Assembly: GCA_963725155.1 (NCBI GenBank)
Contig: CAVRXU010000003.1
Coordinates: 1-64,000 of the forward strand
Direction of reading: 5' to 3'
Origin: DATDAH01 sp963725155
Lineage (GTDB): Bacteria; Actinomycetota; Acidimicrobiia; Acidimicrobiales; DATDAH01
Length of the DNA stretch: 64,000 nt
The notes under the pieces were generated by a model. The model had not been told where the DNA came from and made no database searches. It was given only the letters and a program-made list of their open reading frames with translations. The position numbers and the translations under genes are program-made. Shown one piece after another: positions 27,574 to 36,379 of the stretch (within the stretch, counting starts at the first letter, position 1; each line of letters begins with the position of its first letter).

Positions 27574-30315
27574 TCAGTCGCTCGACGGGGCGGAACCGCT
27601 CGCCCCGGCCGTGGCCGGCTCGACCGGCTCACTGGCTTCGGCCGCGGCCGGCTTCTTCGCCTCCGGCTTCTTCTTGGCCGCGGGCTTCTTCTTGGCTGCC
27701 GGCTTCTTCTTCGCCGCGGCCTTCTTCTTCGGCGGAGCCTTGAGCCGGCGCTCGGCCAGGAGCTCGGCGCCCCGCTCGGGGGTGATGCTCTCGACTGTGT
27801 CGCCCTTGCGCAGCGACGCGTTGCTCGTGCCGTCAGTCACATAGGGGCCGAAACGACCGTCCTTCAAGATCATCGGCTCGCCGGTGGCGGGGTCGTCGCC
27901 CAGCTCCTTCAGCGGGGGCTTGGCCGCTCCCCGGCCGCGGGTCTTGGGCTGGGCCAGCAGGGCCAGGCAGGCCTCGAGGTCGATCGTGAAGAGCTGGTCC
28001 TCGTCGGTGAGGCTGCGGGTGTCCTTGTCCTTCTTCAGGTACGGGCCGTAGCGGCCGTTCTGCACCGTGACCTCGACGCCGTCGGCCGGATCCACCCCGA
28101 CGGTCCGGGGCAGCGACAGCAGCTGCAACGCCTCGTCGAGGGTCAGCGTGTTCACGGTCATGGTCTGGAACAGGGACGCCGTCTTGGGCTTGCCCTCGAC
28201 CTCGCCGGACTCGAGGTCACCGAGCTGGACGTACGGCCCGAACCGGCCGTTCCGGGCGAGCACGCTCAGCCCCGTCTCGGGGTCCTGGCCGACCACCCGG
28301 TCGTCGCTGGGCGCCTCCAGGAGCTCCACGGCCTTGGCCGGGGTGAGCTCGTCCGGCGGCAGGTCCTCGGGGATGGACGCCGTGTCCTCGCCCCGTTGGA
28401 GATAGGGCCCGTAGCGGCCGGGGCGGGCCACGATCTCGACGCCGTCGGCGTCAGCCCCGATGGGGATGGTGTTGACGGCGCGGGCGTCGATGTCGCCGAG
28501 GTTGTTCGACACCATGTCCTGCAGACCGATGCCGGGCCCGTCCTTGCCCCCCTCGCCGAAGTAGAAGCGGCTCAGCCACGGGATCTGCTCAGCGGTGCCG
28601 CTGGCGATCTCGTCCAGCTCGTCCTCCATCCGCGCGGTGAAGGCGTAGTCGACGAGGTCGGGGAAGTGGGTCTCCAGGAGCGTGATGACGGCGAAGGCGG
28701 TGAAGGACGGCACCAGGGCCGAGCCCTTCTTCCACACGTACCCGCGGTCCTGGATGGTGCCGATGATCGACGCGTACGTCGACGGACGTCCGACCCCGAG
28801 CTCCTCCAGCCGGCGGACCAGCGAGGCCTCCGTGAACCGGGCGGGGGGCTGGGTCTCGTGGCCCTTCGCCTCGATGCTGCGCACGGCCACCCGGTCGCCC
28901 TCGGCCATGTCGGGCAGGATCCGCTCCTGGTCCTCGAGGTCGCCTTCGGGATCGTCGGAGCCCTCCACGTAGGCCCGCAGGAAGCCCGGGTGGTGGATGG
29001 TCTTGCCGGTGGCCGAGAACTCGGCGTCCCGGCCGTCGCTCGCCGTGGCCCCGAGCCGCACCTGCACGCTCTGGCCCCGGGCGTCGGTCATCTGGGAGGC
29101 GACGGTGCGGCGCCAGACCAGCTCGTAGAGGCGGTACTCGTCACCCTGGAGCTCGCCTTGGACCTCCTCGGGGAGGCGGAAGCGGTCGCCGGCGGGGCGG
29201 ATGGCCTCGTGGGCCTCCTGGGCGTTCTTGACCTTGCGGGTGTACTGCCGCGGGGCGTCGGGCAGGTGGTCCGGGCCGTACTTCTCCAGGATCTGGGCCC
29301 GGGCGGCCGCGACCGCGGTGTCCGACAGCGTCGTGCTGTCGGTGCGCATGTAGGTGATGTAGCCGTTCTCGTAGAGCCGTTGGGCCACGCTCATCGTCCG
29401 GGCCGACGAGAAGCGCAGCTTGCGCCCCGCCTCCTGCTGGAGGGTCGAGGTCATGAACGGCGGATACGGCTTGCGGGTGTAGGGCTTGGACTCGACCGAG
29501 CGGACGGCGACGTCGGCGCGGTCGAGGGCCGAGGCCAGGCCCCGGGCCCCGGCCTCGTCCAGGAGGGTGACGTCGCCCTGGAGGCGCCCGTCCTCGTCGA
29601 AGTCCTTGCCCGTGGCCAGGCGGGCGCCGTCGACGGCGACCAGGGTGGCGCTGAAGTCGGCCTGCGGCTCGCCACCGGCGAACCGGCCGTCGAGGTCCCA
29701 GTACGAGGCGACCGTGAAGCGCATGCGGGCCCGTTCCCGCTCGACAACGATGCGGGTGGCCACGCTCTGGACCCGGCCCGCCGACAGGCCGCTCTGCACC
29801 TTCTTCCAGAGGACGGGGCTGACCTCGTAGCCGTAGAGGCGGTCGAGGATGCGCCGGGCCTCCTGGGCGTCGACCAGCCGGCGGTCGATCTCGCGGGGCT
29901 CGTCGATGGCCCGTTGGATGGCCTCGGGCGTGATCTCGTGGAAGACCATGCGCCGCACCGGCATGCTCGACGGGGGGTTCAGCACCTCGAGCAGGTGCCA
30001 GGCGATGGCCTCCCCTTCACGGTCCTCATCCGTCGCCAGATAGAGCTCGCTGGCCGCCTTCATCTTCTTCCGGAGATTGGCGACCACGTCCTTCTTGCCC
30101 TTGTTCACCACGTAGAGGGGCTTGAAGTCGTTGTCGGTGTCCACGCCGAGGCGGGCCCAGGGCTCGCCCTTGTAGGCGGCGGGCACGTCGGCGGCGTTCT
30201 GGGGCAGGTCGCGGATGTGGCCGACCGACGAATCGACCTCGTAGCCCGAGCCGAGATAGCCCGCGATGGTCTTCGCCTTCGCCGGGCTCTCGACGATCAC
30301 CAGTGGGTTGGCCAC
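27574..30315 (-). CDS. topA: DNA topoisomerase I
   Basis: 913 residues. Toprim domain at the N-terminus (VIVESPAKAKTI and the metal-binding DEDREGEAIAWH near residue 100), the type IA core with the catalytic Tyr in GYITYMRTDST (about residue 320), and several C-terminal repeats (GRYGPYLQ, GRFGPYVQ, GRYGPYLKK, GRFGPYVTD). A Lys/Ala/Pro tail of about 45 residues ends it, a feature of actinobacterial enzymes that raises processivity. It relaxes negative supercoils. GTG 30315 gives the family-typical start (VANPLVIVESPA); an upstream in-frame start at 30357 would add 14 residues without support. Confidence 0.97.
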   Translation of the reverse strand: MANPLVIVESPAKAKTIAGYLGSGYEVDSSVGHIRDLPQNAADVPAAYKGEPWARLGVDTDNDFKPLYVVNKGKKDVVANLRKKMKAASELYLATDEDREGEAIAWHLLEVLNPPSSMPVRRMVFHEITPEAIQRAIDEPREIDRRLVDAQEARRILDRLYGYEVSPVLWKKVQSGLSAGRVQSVATRIVVERERARMRFTVASYWDLDGRFAGGEPQADFSATLVAVDGARLATGKDFDEDGRLQGDVTLLDEAGARGLASALDRADVAVRSVESKPYTRKPYPPFMTSTLQQEAGRKLRFSSARTMSVAQRLYENGYITYMRTDSTTLSDTAVAAARAQILEKYGPDHLPDAPRQYTRKVKNAQEAHEAIRPAGDRFRLPEEVQGELQGDEYRLYELVWRRTVASQMTDARGQSVQVRLGATASDGRDAEFSATGKTIHHPGFLRAYVEGSDDPEGDLEDQERILPDMAEGDRVAVRSIEAKGHETQPPARFTEASLVRRLEELGVGRPSTYASIIGTIQDRGYVWKKGSALVPSFTAFAVITLLETHFPDLVDYAFTARMEDELDEIASGTAEQIPWLSRFYFGEGGKDGPGIGLQDMVSNNLGDIDARAVNTIPIGADADGVEIVARPGRYGPYLQRGEDTASIPEDLPPDELTPAKAVELLEAPSDDRVVGQDPETGLSVLARNGRFGPYVQLGDLESGEVEGKPKTASLFQTMTVNTLTLDEALQLLSLPRTVGVDPADGVEVTVQNGRYGPYLKKDKDTRSLTDEDQLFTIDLEACLALLAQPKTRGRGAAKPPLKELGDDPATGEPMILKDGRFGPYVTDGTSNASLRKGDTVESITPERGAELLAERRLKAPPKKKAAAKKKPAAKKKPAAKKKPEAKKPAAAEASEPVEPATAGASGSAPSSD

Positions 30316-30382
30316 GGCGCGGAGGGTACGGGCAATGACACGCTCTGTGTCAACCACCCCCGCCTGAACCGGTCGGTGGCGA

Positions 30383-31141
30383 CTAGCGGGAGTGGATGCT
30401 CCCGCCGTCGATCATGTGCGCCTGACCGCTGACCTGGCGGGCCTTGTCCGACGCCAACCAGACCACCGCTTCGGCGATGTCCTCGGGCTGGAGCAGCTCC
30501 CCACTGGGGACCGAGGAGGCCATCAGCTGACGCAGGCCGTCGTCCTCGCCCATGAAGCTGAGGAGCATCGGCGTCTCGGTGGGACCGGGGAGCACGGCAT
30601 TGACCCGGATGCCATGCCGGGCGTACTCGGAGGCCGCCGTGCGGGTCAGGCCGAGGACCCCGTGCTTGGCCGCGACGTAGTGGGGCAGGCCGGCGAAGCC
30701 GAAGACGCCGGCGCCCGACGAGGTGTTGACGATGGCCCCACCGCCACCCCGCTCGACCATGTGGGCCAATTCGTGCTTCATGCAGAGGAAGACGCTGGTG
30801 AGGTTCACCGCGATCATCCGGTCCCAGGTGGCCTTGTCGAGCTCGTGGAAGGTGGTCATGTGGCCGGTGATGCCGGCGTTGTTGAAGGCGGTGTCCAGCC
30901 GACCGTGCTCGGCGACGATCCCCGCGATGAGGTCGACGACGACATCCTCTTCGGCCAGGTCGGCGTCGACCCACGACGCCGCCACTCCGGCCGCTTCCAC
31001 GGCGGCGACGGTCTCGGAGGCGTCCTTCACATCGGCGATCACCACCGCGTCGGCACCGTCCCGGGCGAACATCCGGGCCGCCGCCGCCCCGATCCCGCCG
31101 GCCCCACCGGTCACCAGCACCACCGCTCCGTCCACGCTCAT
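30383..31141 (-). CDS. SDR-family oxidoreductase
   Basis: 252 residues, all classical motifs: TGGAGGIGAAAA cofactor site, NNAGI, Ser in NTSSGAG, YVAAKHG catalytic Tyr/Lys, C-terminal MIDGGSIHSR. Cofactor choice cannot be told from the loop (IADVKDA, an acidic residue, hints at NAD). It is divergent from the acyl-CoA dehydrogenase with a 43-bp gap, so the two may be co-regulated in lipid breakdown. Substrate unknown. Confidence 0.88.
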   Translation of the reverse strand: MSVDGAVVLVTGGAGGIGAAAARMFARDGADAVVIADVKDASETVAAVEAAGVAASWVDADLAEEDVVVDLIAGIVAEHGRLDTAFNNAGITGHMTTFHELDKATWDRMIAVNLTSVFLCMKHELAHMVERGGGGAIVNTSSGAGVFGFAGLPHYVAAKHGVLGLTRTAASEYARHGIRVNAVLPGPTETPMLLSFMGEDDGLRQLMASSVPSGELLQPEDIAEAVVWLASDKARQVSGQAHMIDGGSIHSR

Positions 31142-31184
31142 GGCCGGGGACCCTAGATCCAGGCGGGGAGTAGGTTCGCCGGTC

Positions 31185-32396
31185 GTGGACTTCGAACCCA
31201 GCGACAAGTGCCGTGAGCTGTCCGAGCGCCTCGAGGCGTTCATGGTCGAGCAGGTCTTCCCCGCCGAGCCCGTGTACGCCGAGCAGATGGCCGCCTCGGG
31301 CGACGGCCACCACCACCCCGAGATCATGGAGGACCTCAAGACCGAGGCCCGGGCTCGCGGCCTGTGGAACCTCTTCCTCCCGCACGCCACGGAGTGGACC
31401 GAGGGCCTGTCCAACCTGGACTACGCCCCTCTGGCCGAGATCACCGGACGCAGCGGACTGGCCCCCGAGGCCCTGAACTGCGCCGCGCCCGACACCGGGA
31501 ACATGGAGGTGCTGACCATGTTCGGCACCGACGAGCAGAAGGAGCAGTGGCTCCGCCCGCTGCTGGAGGGTGAGATCCGCTCCTGCTTCGCCATGACCGA
31601 GCCCGACGTGGCCAGCTCCGACGCCACCAACGTCGCCCTGCGCATCGAGACCGACGGTGACGACTACGTCCTCAACGGCCGGAAGTGGTGGATCTCAGGC
31701 GCGGCCCGGGCGCGCTGCAAGATCGCCATCGTCATGGGCAAGACCGACCCCGACGCCCCCCGGCACCTCCAGCAGAGCCAGGTGCTGGTGCCCATGGACA
31801 CCCCGGGGCTGACCGTCGTCCGCGACCTGACCGTGTTCGGCTACACCGACCAGGAGGGGCACTGCGAGCTGTCCTTCGAGGACGTCCGGGTCCCCCGGTC
31901 GAACCTGATCGGCGAGCAGGGTGGCGGGTTCGCGATCGCGCAGGCCCGCCTCGGCCCCGGCCGCATCCACCACTGCATGCGGGCCATCGGCGTGGCCGAG
32001 CGGGCCCTGGAGGCCATGTGCCGCCGCGTCACCAGCCGCACCGCGTTCGGCAAGCCCCTGTCCGAGCAGGGCGTCATCCAGGAGTGGATCGCCGATTCCC
32101 GCATGGAGATCGAACAGGCCCGGCTGCTGGTCCTGAAGACGGCGTGGCTGATGGACACGGTGGGCAACAAGGGCGCCCGCATCGAGGTGTCGGCGATCAA
32201 GGTGGCCGTACCCAACATGGCCCTCCGGGTCATCGACCGGGCCATCCAGGCCCACGGCGCCGGCGGGATCGGGCCCGACTTCGGGCTCTCGTCCATGTAC
32301 GCCCACGTGCGCACGTTGCGCCTGGCTGACGGTCCCGACGAGGTCCATCGGATGCAGCTGGCCAAGCGCGAGATCCGCAAGTACGAGGTGAGCTGA
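31185..32396 (+). CDS. acyl-CoA dehydrogenase (ACAD10/11-like)
   Basis: 403 residues. FAD-binding middle domain CFAMTEPDVASSDATNVALR and LNGRKWWISGA, then the C-terminal four-helix bundle with RVTSRTAFGKPLSEQGVIQE and IQAHGAGGIGPDF. The FAD/acyl-CoA environment is complete. Spacing VLKTAWLMDTVGNKGARIE resembles the ACAD10/11 subgroup, which handles branched or hydroxylated chains, but specificity cannot be fixed. It begins fatty-acyl beta-oxidation in the cytoplasm. GTG start, with GGGGAG upstream. Confidence 0.88.
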   Translation: MDFEPSDKCRELSERLEAFMVEQVFPAEPVYAEQMAASGDGHHHPEIMEDLKTEARARGLWNLFLPHATEWTEGLSNLDYAPLAEITGRSGLAPEALNCAAPDTGNMEVLTMFGTDEQKEQWLRPLLEGEIRSCFAMTEPDVASSDATNVALRIETDGDDYVLNGRKWWISGAARARCKIAIVMGKTDPDAPRHLQQSQVLVPMDTPGLTVVRDLTVFGYTDQEGHCELSFEDVRVPRSNLIGEQGGGFAIAQARLGPGRIHHCMRAIGVAERALEAMCRRVTSRTAFGKPLSEQGVIQEWIADSRMEIEQARLLVLKTAWLMDTVGNKGARIEVSAIKVAVPNMALRVIDRAIQAHGAGGIGPDFGLSSMYAHVRTLRLADGPDEVHRMQLAKREIRKYEVS

Positions 32397-32411
32397 ACGC
32401 CCACGGTCGGC

Positions 32412-32492
32412 TCAGACGCGGCGACTGCGACCGATCACGCCGATCAGGGCGAGGATGACGAGGACCACGAGGATGACGAGGAGCAAGTTCAT
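32412..32492 (-). CDS. 26-residue single-helix membrane peptide
   Basis: ATG to TGA: MNLLLVILVVLVILALIGVI followed by GRSRRV. One membrane-spanning helix and a positive tail, so inside-facing C-terminus. GGGGGAGGCG precedes the ATG at ideal spacing, which is strong evidence of translation. It lies just downstream of the RsbW/STAS pair on the same strand. No known family recognised. Confidence 0.68.
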   Translation of the reverse strand: MNLLLVILVVLVILALIGVIGRSRRV

Positions 32493-32520
32493 CGCCTCCC
32501 CCTACCCGTCCGGGGGAGGT

Positions 32521-32982
32521 TCAACCGGAATTCTCGTCAGCCGCTGTCCCGTTCGGGTGGAAGAGGACGACGCGGACCGTGGTGCCGTCGTCCTTGACCA
32601 GGAACTCCACGTCGTCGGCCAGGGACCGGACGAGGGGAATGCCGAGACCCCGCTCCCGCTCGAGTCGCGACGGATCGGTGGCCTGGGGCATCGGGGCGAG
32701 GGCGTCCGGGTCGAAGCCGCCACCGTGGTCCTCGATCTCGATGGTCACCCGGTCGTCGTCGAGGTCGCAGCGGATGGTCAGTGGCTCGTCGTTGTTCGTC
32801 CGCTGGTGGGATTCGATGGCATTGGTGCACAGCTCGGACACGGCCAGGCGCAGGTCCGACACCCGGGACGGAGGGAAGGCGGGGTCGACCGAGGCGGCCG
32901 CACTCACCACCACCCGGGCCAGGTCGAGGTAGTCCATGGTGGGCGGGATCTCGAGCTCGACGACCTCACCCACCGGGATCAC
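32521..32982 (-). CDS. RsbW-like serine kinase / anti-sigma factor
   Basis: 153 residues of the GHKL ATPase fold: N-box LRLAVSELCTNAIESH (about residues 55-70), G1 IEDHGGGFDP, G2 RGLGIPLVRSLADDVEF. This is the HATPase_c_2 family of anti-sigma and regulator kinases (RsbW/SpoIIAB). The GTG start overlaps the STAS gene stop (GTGA), so kinase and antagonist are co-translated, as in partner-switching modules. It probably phosphorylates Ser59 of the adjacent STAS protein and controls an alternative sigma factor encoded elsewhere. Confidence 0.87.
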   Translation of the reverse strand: MIPVGEVVELEIPPTMDYLDLARVVVSAAASVDPAFPPSRVSDLRLAVSELCTNAIESHQRTNNDEPLTIRCDLDDDRVTIEIEDHGGGFDPDALAPMPQATDPSRLERERGLGIPLVRSLADDVEFLVKDDGTTVRVVLFHPNGTAADENSG

Positions 32983-33329
32983 CCCGGGCTTCCGGCCAGT
33001 GCGGCCTCGACGGTGTCGCCGACCAGGAAGGCCTGGTCGAGCCGGGTGATGGCGAGGACCTTGGCCACGTGGTCGGTGGGCCCGGCCAGACGCAGGTCGC
33101 CGCCCAGGGCCCGGGCCCGCTTCAGGCCGCTGACCAGGGCCCCCAGGCCCATCGAGTCGATGAACGTGAGCCCGCTCAGATCGACCACGAGGCGAGGTGG
33201 GCCCTGGGTGATCAGCTGCACGAGGCGGTCCCGGAGGCGGGGCGCGGTGGCGACGTCGACCTCGCCGGCCAGGCGCAGCACCCGCCAGCCGTCGCGGTCC
33301 TCGACGGCCACCTCCTCGTAGCGGCTCAC
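32979..33329 (-). CDS. STAS anti-anti-sigma factor (RsbV/SpoIIAA type)
   Basis: 116 residues. The STAS fold with LRLAGEVDVATAPRLRDRL and the phosphorylation loop DLSGLTFIDSMGLGAL; Ser59 is the expected phosphoacceptor. Unphosphorylated it would bind the RsbW-like kinase and free a sigma factor. GTG start; overlaps the kinase gene by 4 nt. Confidence 0.9.
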   Translation of the reverse strand: MSRYEEVAVEDRDGWRVLRLAGEVDVATAPRLRDRLVQLITQGPPRLVVDLSGLTFIDSMGLGALVSGLKRARALGGDLRLAGPTDHVAKVLAITRLDQAFLVGDTVEAALAGSPG

Positions 33330-33433
33330 CGGCCCAGCGTAGGACCGCCGCCGTCACGGATCCGTAATGGACGAATGCCGTCGCCGTAACTACGCCCCTG
33401 TCACCTGTCACCGCGCGGTCGTAGGCTGCCGCG

Positions 33434-35758
33434 ATGGCGCTCGCGCCGCTGACGCCGATCGAACCCCTGCCGCTGGCCGACCTGGTGGCGGGCCGCGGCC
33501 TGGTCCACCTCGAACGACTGCCCGCCCGCACCGCCCGGTACGGCGACCTGGCCAAGCCCCTGCCCGACCTCGTGTGGGAACGGCTCGGGGTCGACCGGCT
33601 GTGGGCCCACCAGGCCGCGGCCATCGACGAGGTCCGGGCCGGTCGGTCGGTGGTGCTCGCCACCGGCACCGCTTCGGGCAAGTCCCTCTGCTACCAGGCC
33701 CCCATCGCCGAGGCCGCGCTGGCCCCCCTGCGGCCCAGCACCGCCCTCTGCATCTTCCCCACCAAGGCGCTGGCCCAGGACCAGGCCCGGGCCCTGTTCA
33801 AGCTGGACCTGCCCGGCCTCGTCCCCGCCACCTACGACGGCGACTCCTCGACCGAGGAGCGGACCTGGGCCCGGGGGAAGGCGACCGTCCTGCTGACCAA
33901 CCCCGAGATGCTGCACTCGGCCCTGCTGCCCCACCACGCCAAGTGGTCCACCTACCTCGGCCGGCTGGAGCACGTGGTGGTCGACGAGCTCCACGTCCTG
34001 CGGGGGATCTTCGGCACCCACGTGTCGCACCTGCTGCGCCGGCTGCGGCGGGTCTGCAACCTCTACGGCTCGGACCCGACCTTCGTGTTCTGCTCGGCCA
34101 CCATCGGTCGGCCCGGACGCCTGGCCTCGGAGCTCTGCGGCCTGCCGGTCACCGAGATCACCGACGACGCCTCCCCGAGGGGCGAGCGCCTCGTCGCCCT
34201 CTGGAACCCCGCCGTGGAGGCGGAGGTGGACATCGACCTGACAGACCACGACGACGGTCGGGAGCCCGATGGCCCCAAGCGGTCGACCAACAAGGAGACG
34301 GCCGACCTCGTGGCCCGCATGGTCCTGGAGGGCCACCGCACCATCGCCTTCTGCCGCAGCCGGCGGGGGGCCGAGGTGGTGGCCACCGAGGTCCAGCGCC
34401 GCCTCCCCCGCGAGCTACGGGACAGTGTGGCGGCCTACCGGGGCGGCTACCTGGCCGCCGAGCGACGCGAGATCGAGGCCGCCCTGTTCTCCGGTCGGCT
34501 GCGCGCGGTCGTGGCCACCACGGCCCTCGAGCTCGGCATCGACGTGGGCGGCCTCGACGCCTGCATCCTCAACGGCTTCCCCGGCACCATCGCCTCCCTG
34601 TGGCAGCAGGCGGGCCGAGCCGGGCGCGAGGGCCAGGAGTCCGTGGCCGTGCTCGTGGCCGGCAACGACCAGCTCGACCAGTGGCTGATGGCCAACCCCA
34701 CCGAGGTCTTCACCCGCCCGCCCGAGCCGGCCGTCATCAACCCGTCGAACCCCTATGTGCTGCTCCCGCACCTGGCCTGCGCGGCCTACGAGCACCCGCT
34801 GACCCCGGCCGATGAGCGTTGGTGGGGCGACCTGCTCGACGACGGCGTCCGGCGCCTCGTACTCACCGACCAACTCCGCCTCCGGCCCCGTCGGGACTCG
34901 GCCGCCGCCGTCTGGTGCGGCTCGGGCTGGCCGGCCCACGGCGTCGGTCTGCGCAGCGGGTTCGCCTCCGAGGTCCGCATCGTCACGCGCGTGGGTGACG
35001 ACGACGAGCTCATCGGCACGGTCGACCAGGGCCGGGCGCCCAGCCAGGTCCACCCGGGTGCGGTCTACGTCCACCAGGGCCGCTACTGGAAGGTGGCCGA
35101 GTTGGATCTCGACGCCCGGCGAGCGGTGGTCGTGCCCGACGACGGGGGCGAATGGACCCAGCCCCGGACCGAGACCCACGTCCGCATCGCCGAGGTCGAC
35201 GCCGAGCGCGACGTGGGCCGGTCCCACCTCGCCCTCGGCTGCATCGAGGTCAGCAGCCAGGTCGTCGGCTACCGCCGGCGGGACGCGGCGACCGGCGAGA
35301 CCCTGGGCCACGAGGAGCTGGACCTGCCCACCCAGCACCTGAGCACCCGGGCCGTCTGGTACACGATCACGCCGGAGGTGCTGGCCCGGGCCGAGATCGG
35401 TCCCGCCGACGGGCCGGGGACCCTGCACGCCGTCGAGCACTGCGCCATCGGCATGCTCCCCCTCTTCACCATCTGTGACCGGTGGGACGTGGGTGGCGTG
35501 TCCACCATGCTCCAGTCCGACACCGGCCTGCCCACCATCGCCATCTACGACGGCTACCCGGGCGGCGCCGGCATCGCCGACCTGGGCTACGAGGCCGCCG
35601 ACCGCCACCTCCACACCACGCTGGACGCCCTGCGGTCCTGTGGCTGCCCCGACGGCTGCCCGTCCTGTGTCCAGTCCCCCAAGTGCGGCAACTTCAACGA
35701 GCCCCTGGACAAGGCCGGCGCCATCCGCCTCCTCGAGGTCGTCCTCGCCGACGCCTGA
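33434..35758 (+). CDS. MrfA/Hrq1-like DEAD/DEAH helicase (DUF1998)
   Basis: 774 residues. Helicase motifs Q (WAHQAAAIDE), I (ATGTASGKS), II (VVVDELHVLRG, DELH box), III (SAT), IV-VI (TTALELGIDVGGLD, QQAGRAGR). The C-terminal DUF1998 region holds the four-Cys cluster CGCPDGCPSCVQSP near residue 737, a zinc site. Relatives are B. subtilis MrfA, which repairs mitomycin damage, and yeast Hrq1 in crosslink repair. Probable role: SF2 3'-5' DNA helicase in adduct or crosslink repair. ATG 33434 begins immediately after the stated N-terminal pattern; no strong ribosome site is seen. Confidence 0.85.
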   Translation: MALAPLTPIEPLPLADLVAGRGLVHLERLPARTARYGDLAKPLPDLVWERLGVDRLWAHQAAAIDEVRAGRSVVLATGTASGKSLCYQAPIAEAALAPLRPSTALCIFPTKALAQDQARALFKLDLPGLVPATYDGDSSTEERTWARGKATVLLTNPEMLHSALLPHHAKWSTYLGRLEHVVVDELHVLRGIFGTHVSHLLRRLRRVCNLYGSDPTFVFCSATIGRPGRLASELCGLPVTEITDDASPRGERLVALWNPAVEAEVDIDLTDHDDGREPDGPKRSTNKETADLVARMVLEGHRTIAFCRSRRGAEVVATEVQRRLPRELRDSVAAYRGGYLAAERREIEAALFSGRLRAVVATTALELGIDVGGLDACILNGFPGTIASLWQQAGRAGREGQESVAVLVAGNDQLDQWLMANPTEVFTRPPEPAVINPSNPYVLLPHLACAAYEHPLTPADERWWGDLLDDGVRRLVLTDQLRLRPRRDSAAAVWCGSGWPAHGVGLRSGFASEVRIVTRVGDDDELIGTVDQGRAPSQVHPGAVYVHQGRYWKVAELDLDARRAVVVPDDGGEWTQPRTETHVRIAEVDAERDVGRSHLALGCIEVSSQVVGYRRRDAATGETLGHEELDLPTQHLSTRAVWYTITPEVLARAEIGPADGPGTLHAVEHCAIGMLPLFTICDRWDVGGVSTMLQSDTGLPTIAIYDGYPGGAGIADLGYEAADRHLHTTLDALRSCGCPDGCPSCVQSPKCGNFNEPLDKAGAIRLLEVVLADA

Positions 35759-35764
35759 CCCGGG

Positions 35765-36142
35765 TCACTCGACGCGCATGGTGGCCTGGGCCACGAGGGT
35801 CCGGTCGCCGAGCATCGGCCCGATCAGCGGGACGCGGGTCGGCGATCGGTAGCGGACGGTCACGGTGAGCCGGCCACCGGGGTCGGTGCTCCCCGACAGC
35901 TCGACGTCCAGGCGATCCGGTTCCAACCGGGCGGCCGCGGTCGCCCCCTCTCGCGCCGCCTCCAGCTGCGGGTCCACGGCTGCGGCCCTGGCCGCCTCGC
36001 GGGCAGCGTGGGTCACCAGGACCTGGTCCCGGACCACCAGGCCGACCTGCACGACGGTCAGGAGGAGCAGGGCGAGCAGCGGCAGCAGAAGGGCGACCTC
36101 GACCGTGGCCTGGCCGCCCTCCCGCTGACACCGCCGGGTCAC
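35765..36142 (-). CDS. TadE-like pseudopilin
   Basis: 125 residues from the GTG at 36140-36142. TadE signature: a positive start followed by EGGQATVEVALLLPLLALLL with the E-V-A pattern, then one membrane helix and an extracytoplasmic domain. It is the last gene of the Tad operon in the reverse direction and its start overlaps the pilin stop (GTGA). It abuts the helicase, convergent, with 6 bp between. Confidence 0.78.
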   Translation of the reverse strand: MTRRCQREGGQATVEVALLLPLLALLLLTVVQVGLVVRDQVLVTHAAREAARAAAVDPQLEAAREGATAAARLEPDRLDVELSGSTDPGGRLTVTVRYRSPTRVPLIGPMLGDRTLVAQATMRVE

Positions 36143-36354
36143 GGGATCCGGTCGAGGATGCTGTCCAGCACCCCATCGAGCAGACGCCCGATCTTGTTGG
36201 TGTCCGAGGCCCAGGCCACGACCAGCAGCGCGATGGCCGCCACGCCGACGAGCACGAGGGCGTACTCGGCGGTGGTCTGGCCCCGCTCCGGATCGGGACG
36301 GCGCAAGGCGCGGGACAGGGTCACCTGGACGGCGACAAGGGGTTTCAGCAGCAC
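36139..36354 (-). CDS. Flp-type pilin-like small membrane protein (DUF4244)
   Basis: 71 residues. RGQTTAEYALVLVGVAAIAL is the type IVb/Flp pilin core: Gly before the cut, +5 Glu, hydrophobic helix, then WASDTNKIGRLLD. Expected product of Tad machinery is the bundled pilus subunit. GGAGG lies seven bases before the GTG at 36354. It is translated with TadE. Confidence 0.8.
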   Translation of the reverse strand: MLLKPLVAVQVTLSRALRRPDPERGQTTAEYALVLVGVAAIALLVVAWASDTNKIGRLLDGVLDSILDRIP

Positions 36355-36379
36355 GGGACACCTCCGGGGAGGTCGGGGT

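Noticed and set aside
27553..30432. 959-residue open frame on the plus strand antisense to topA
   Set aside because: It is the shadow of topA in a codon-biased GC-rich gene; the minus-strand frame has all topoisomerase motifs.
30723..32396. 557-residue version of the acyl-CoA dehydrogenase
   Set aside because: The extra N-terminus lies over the divergent SDR gene; GTG 31185 gives the family-typical length.
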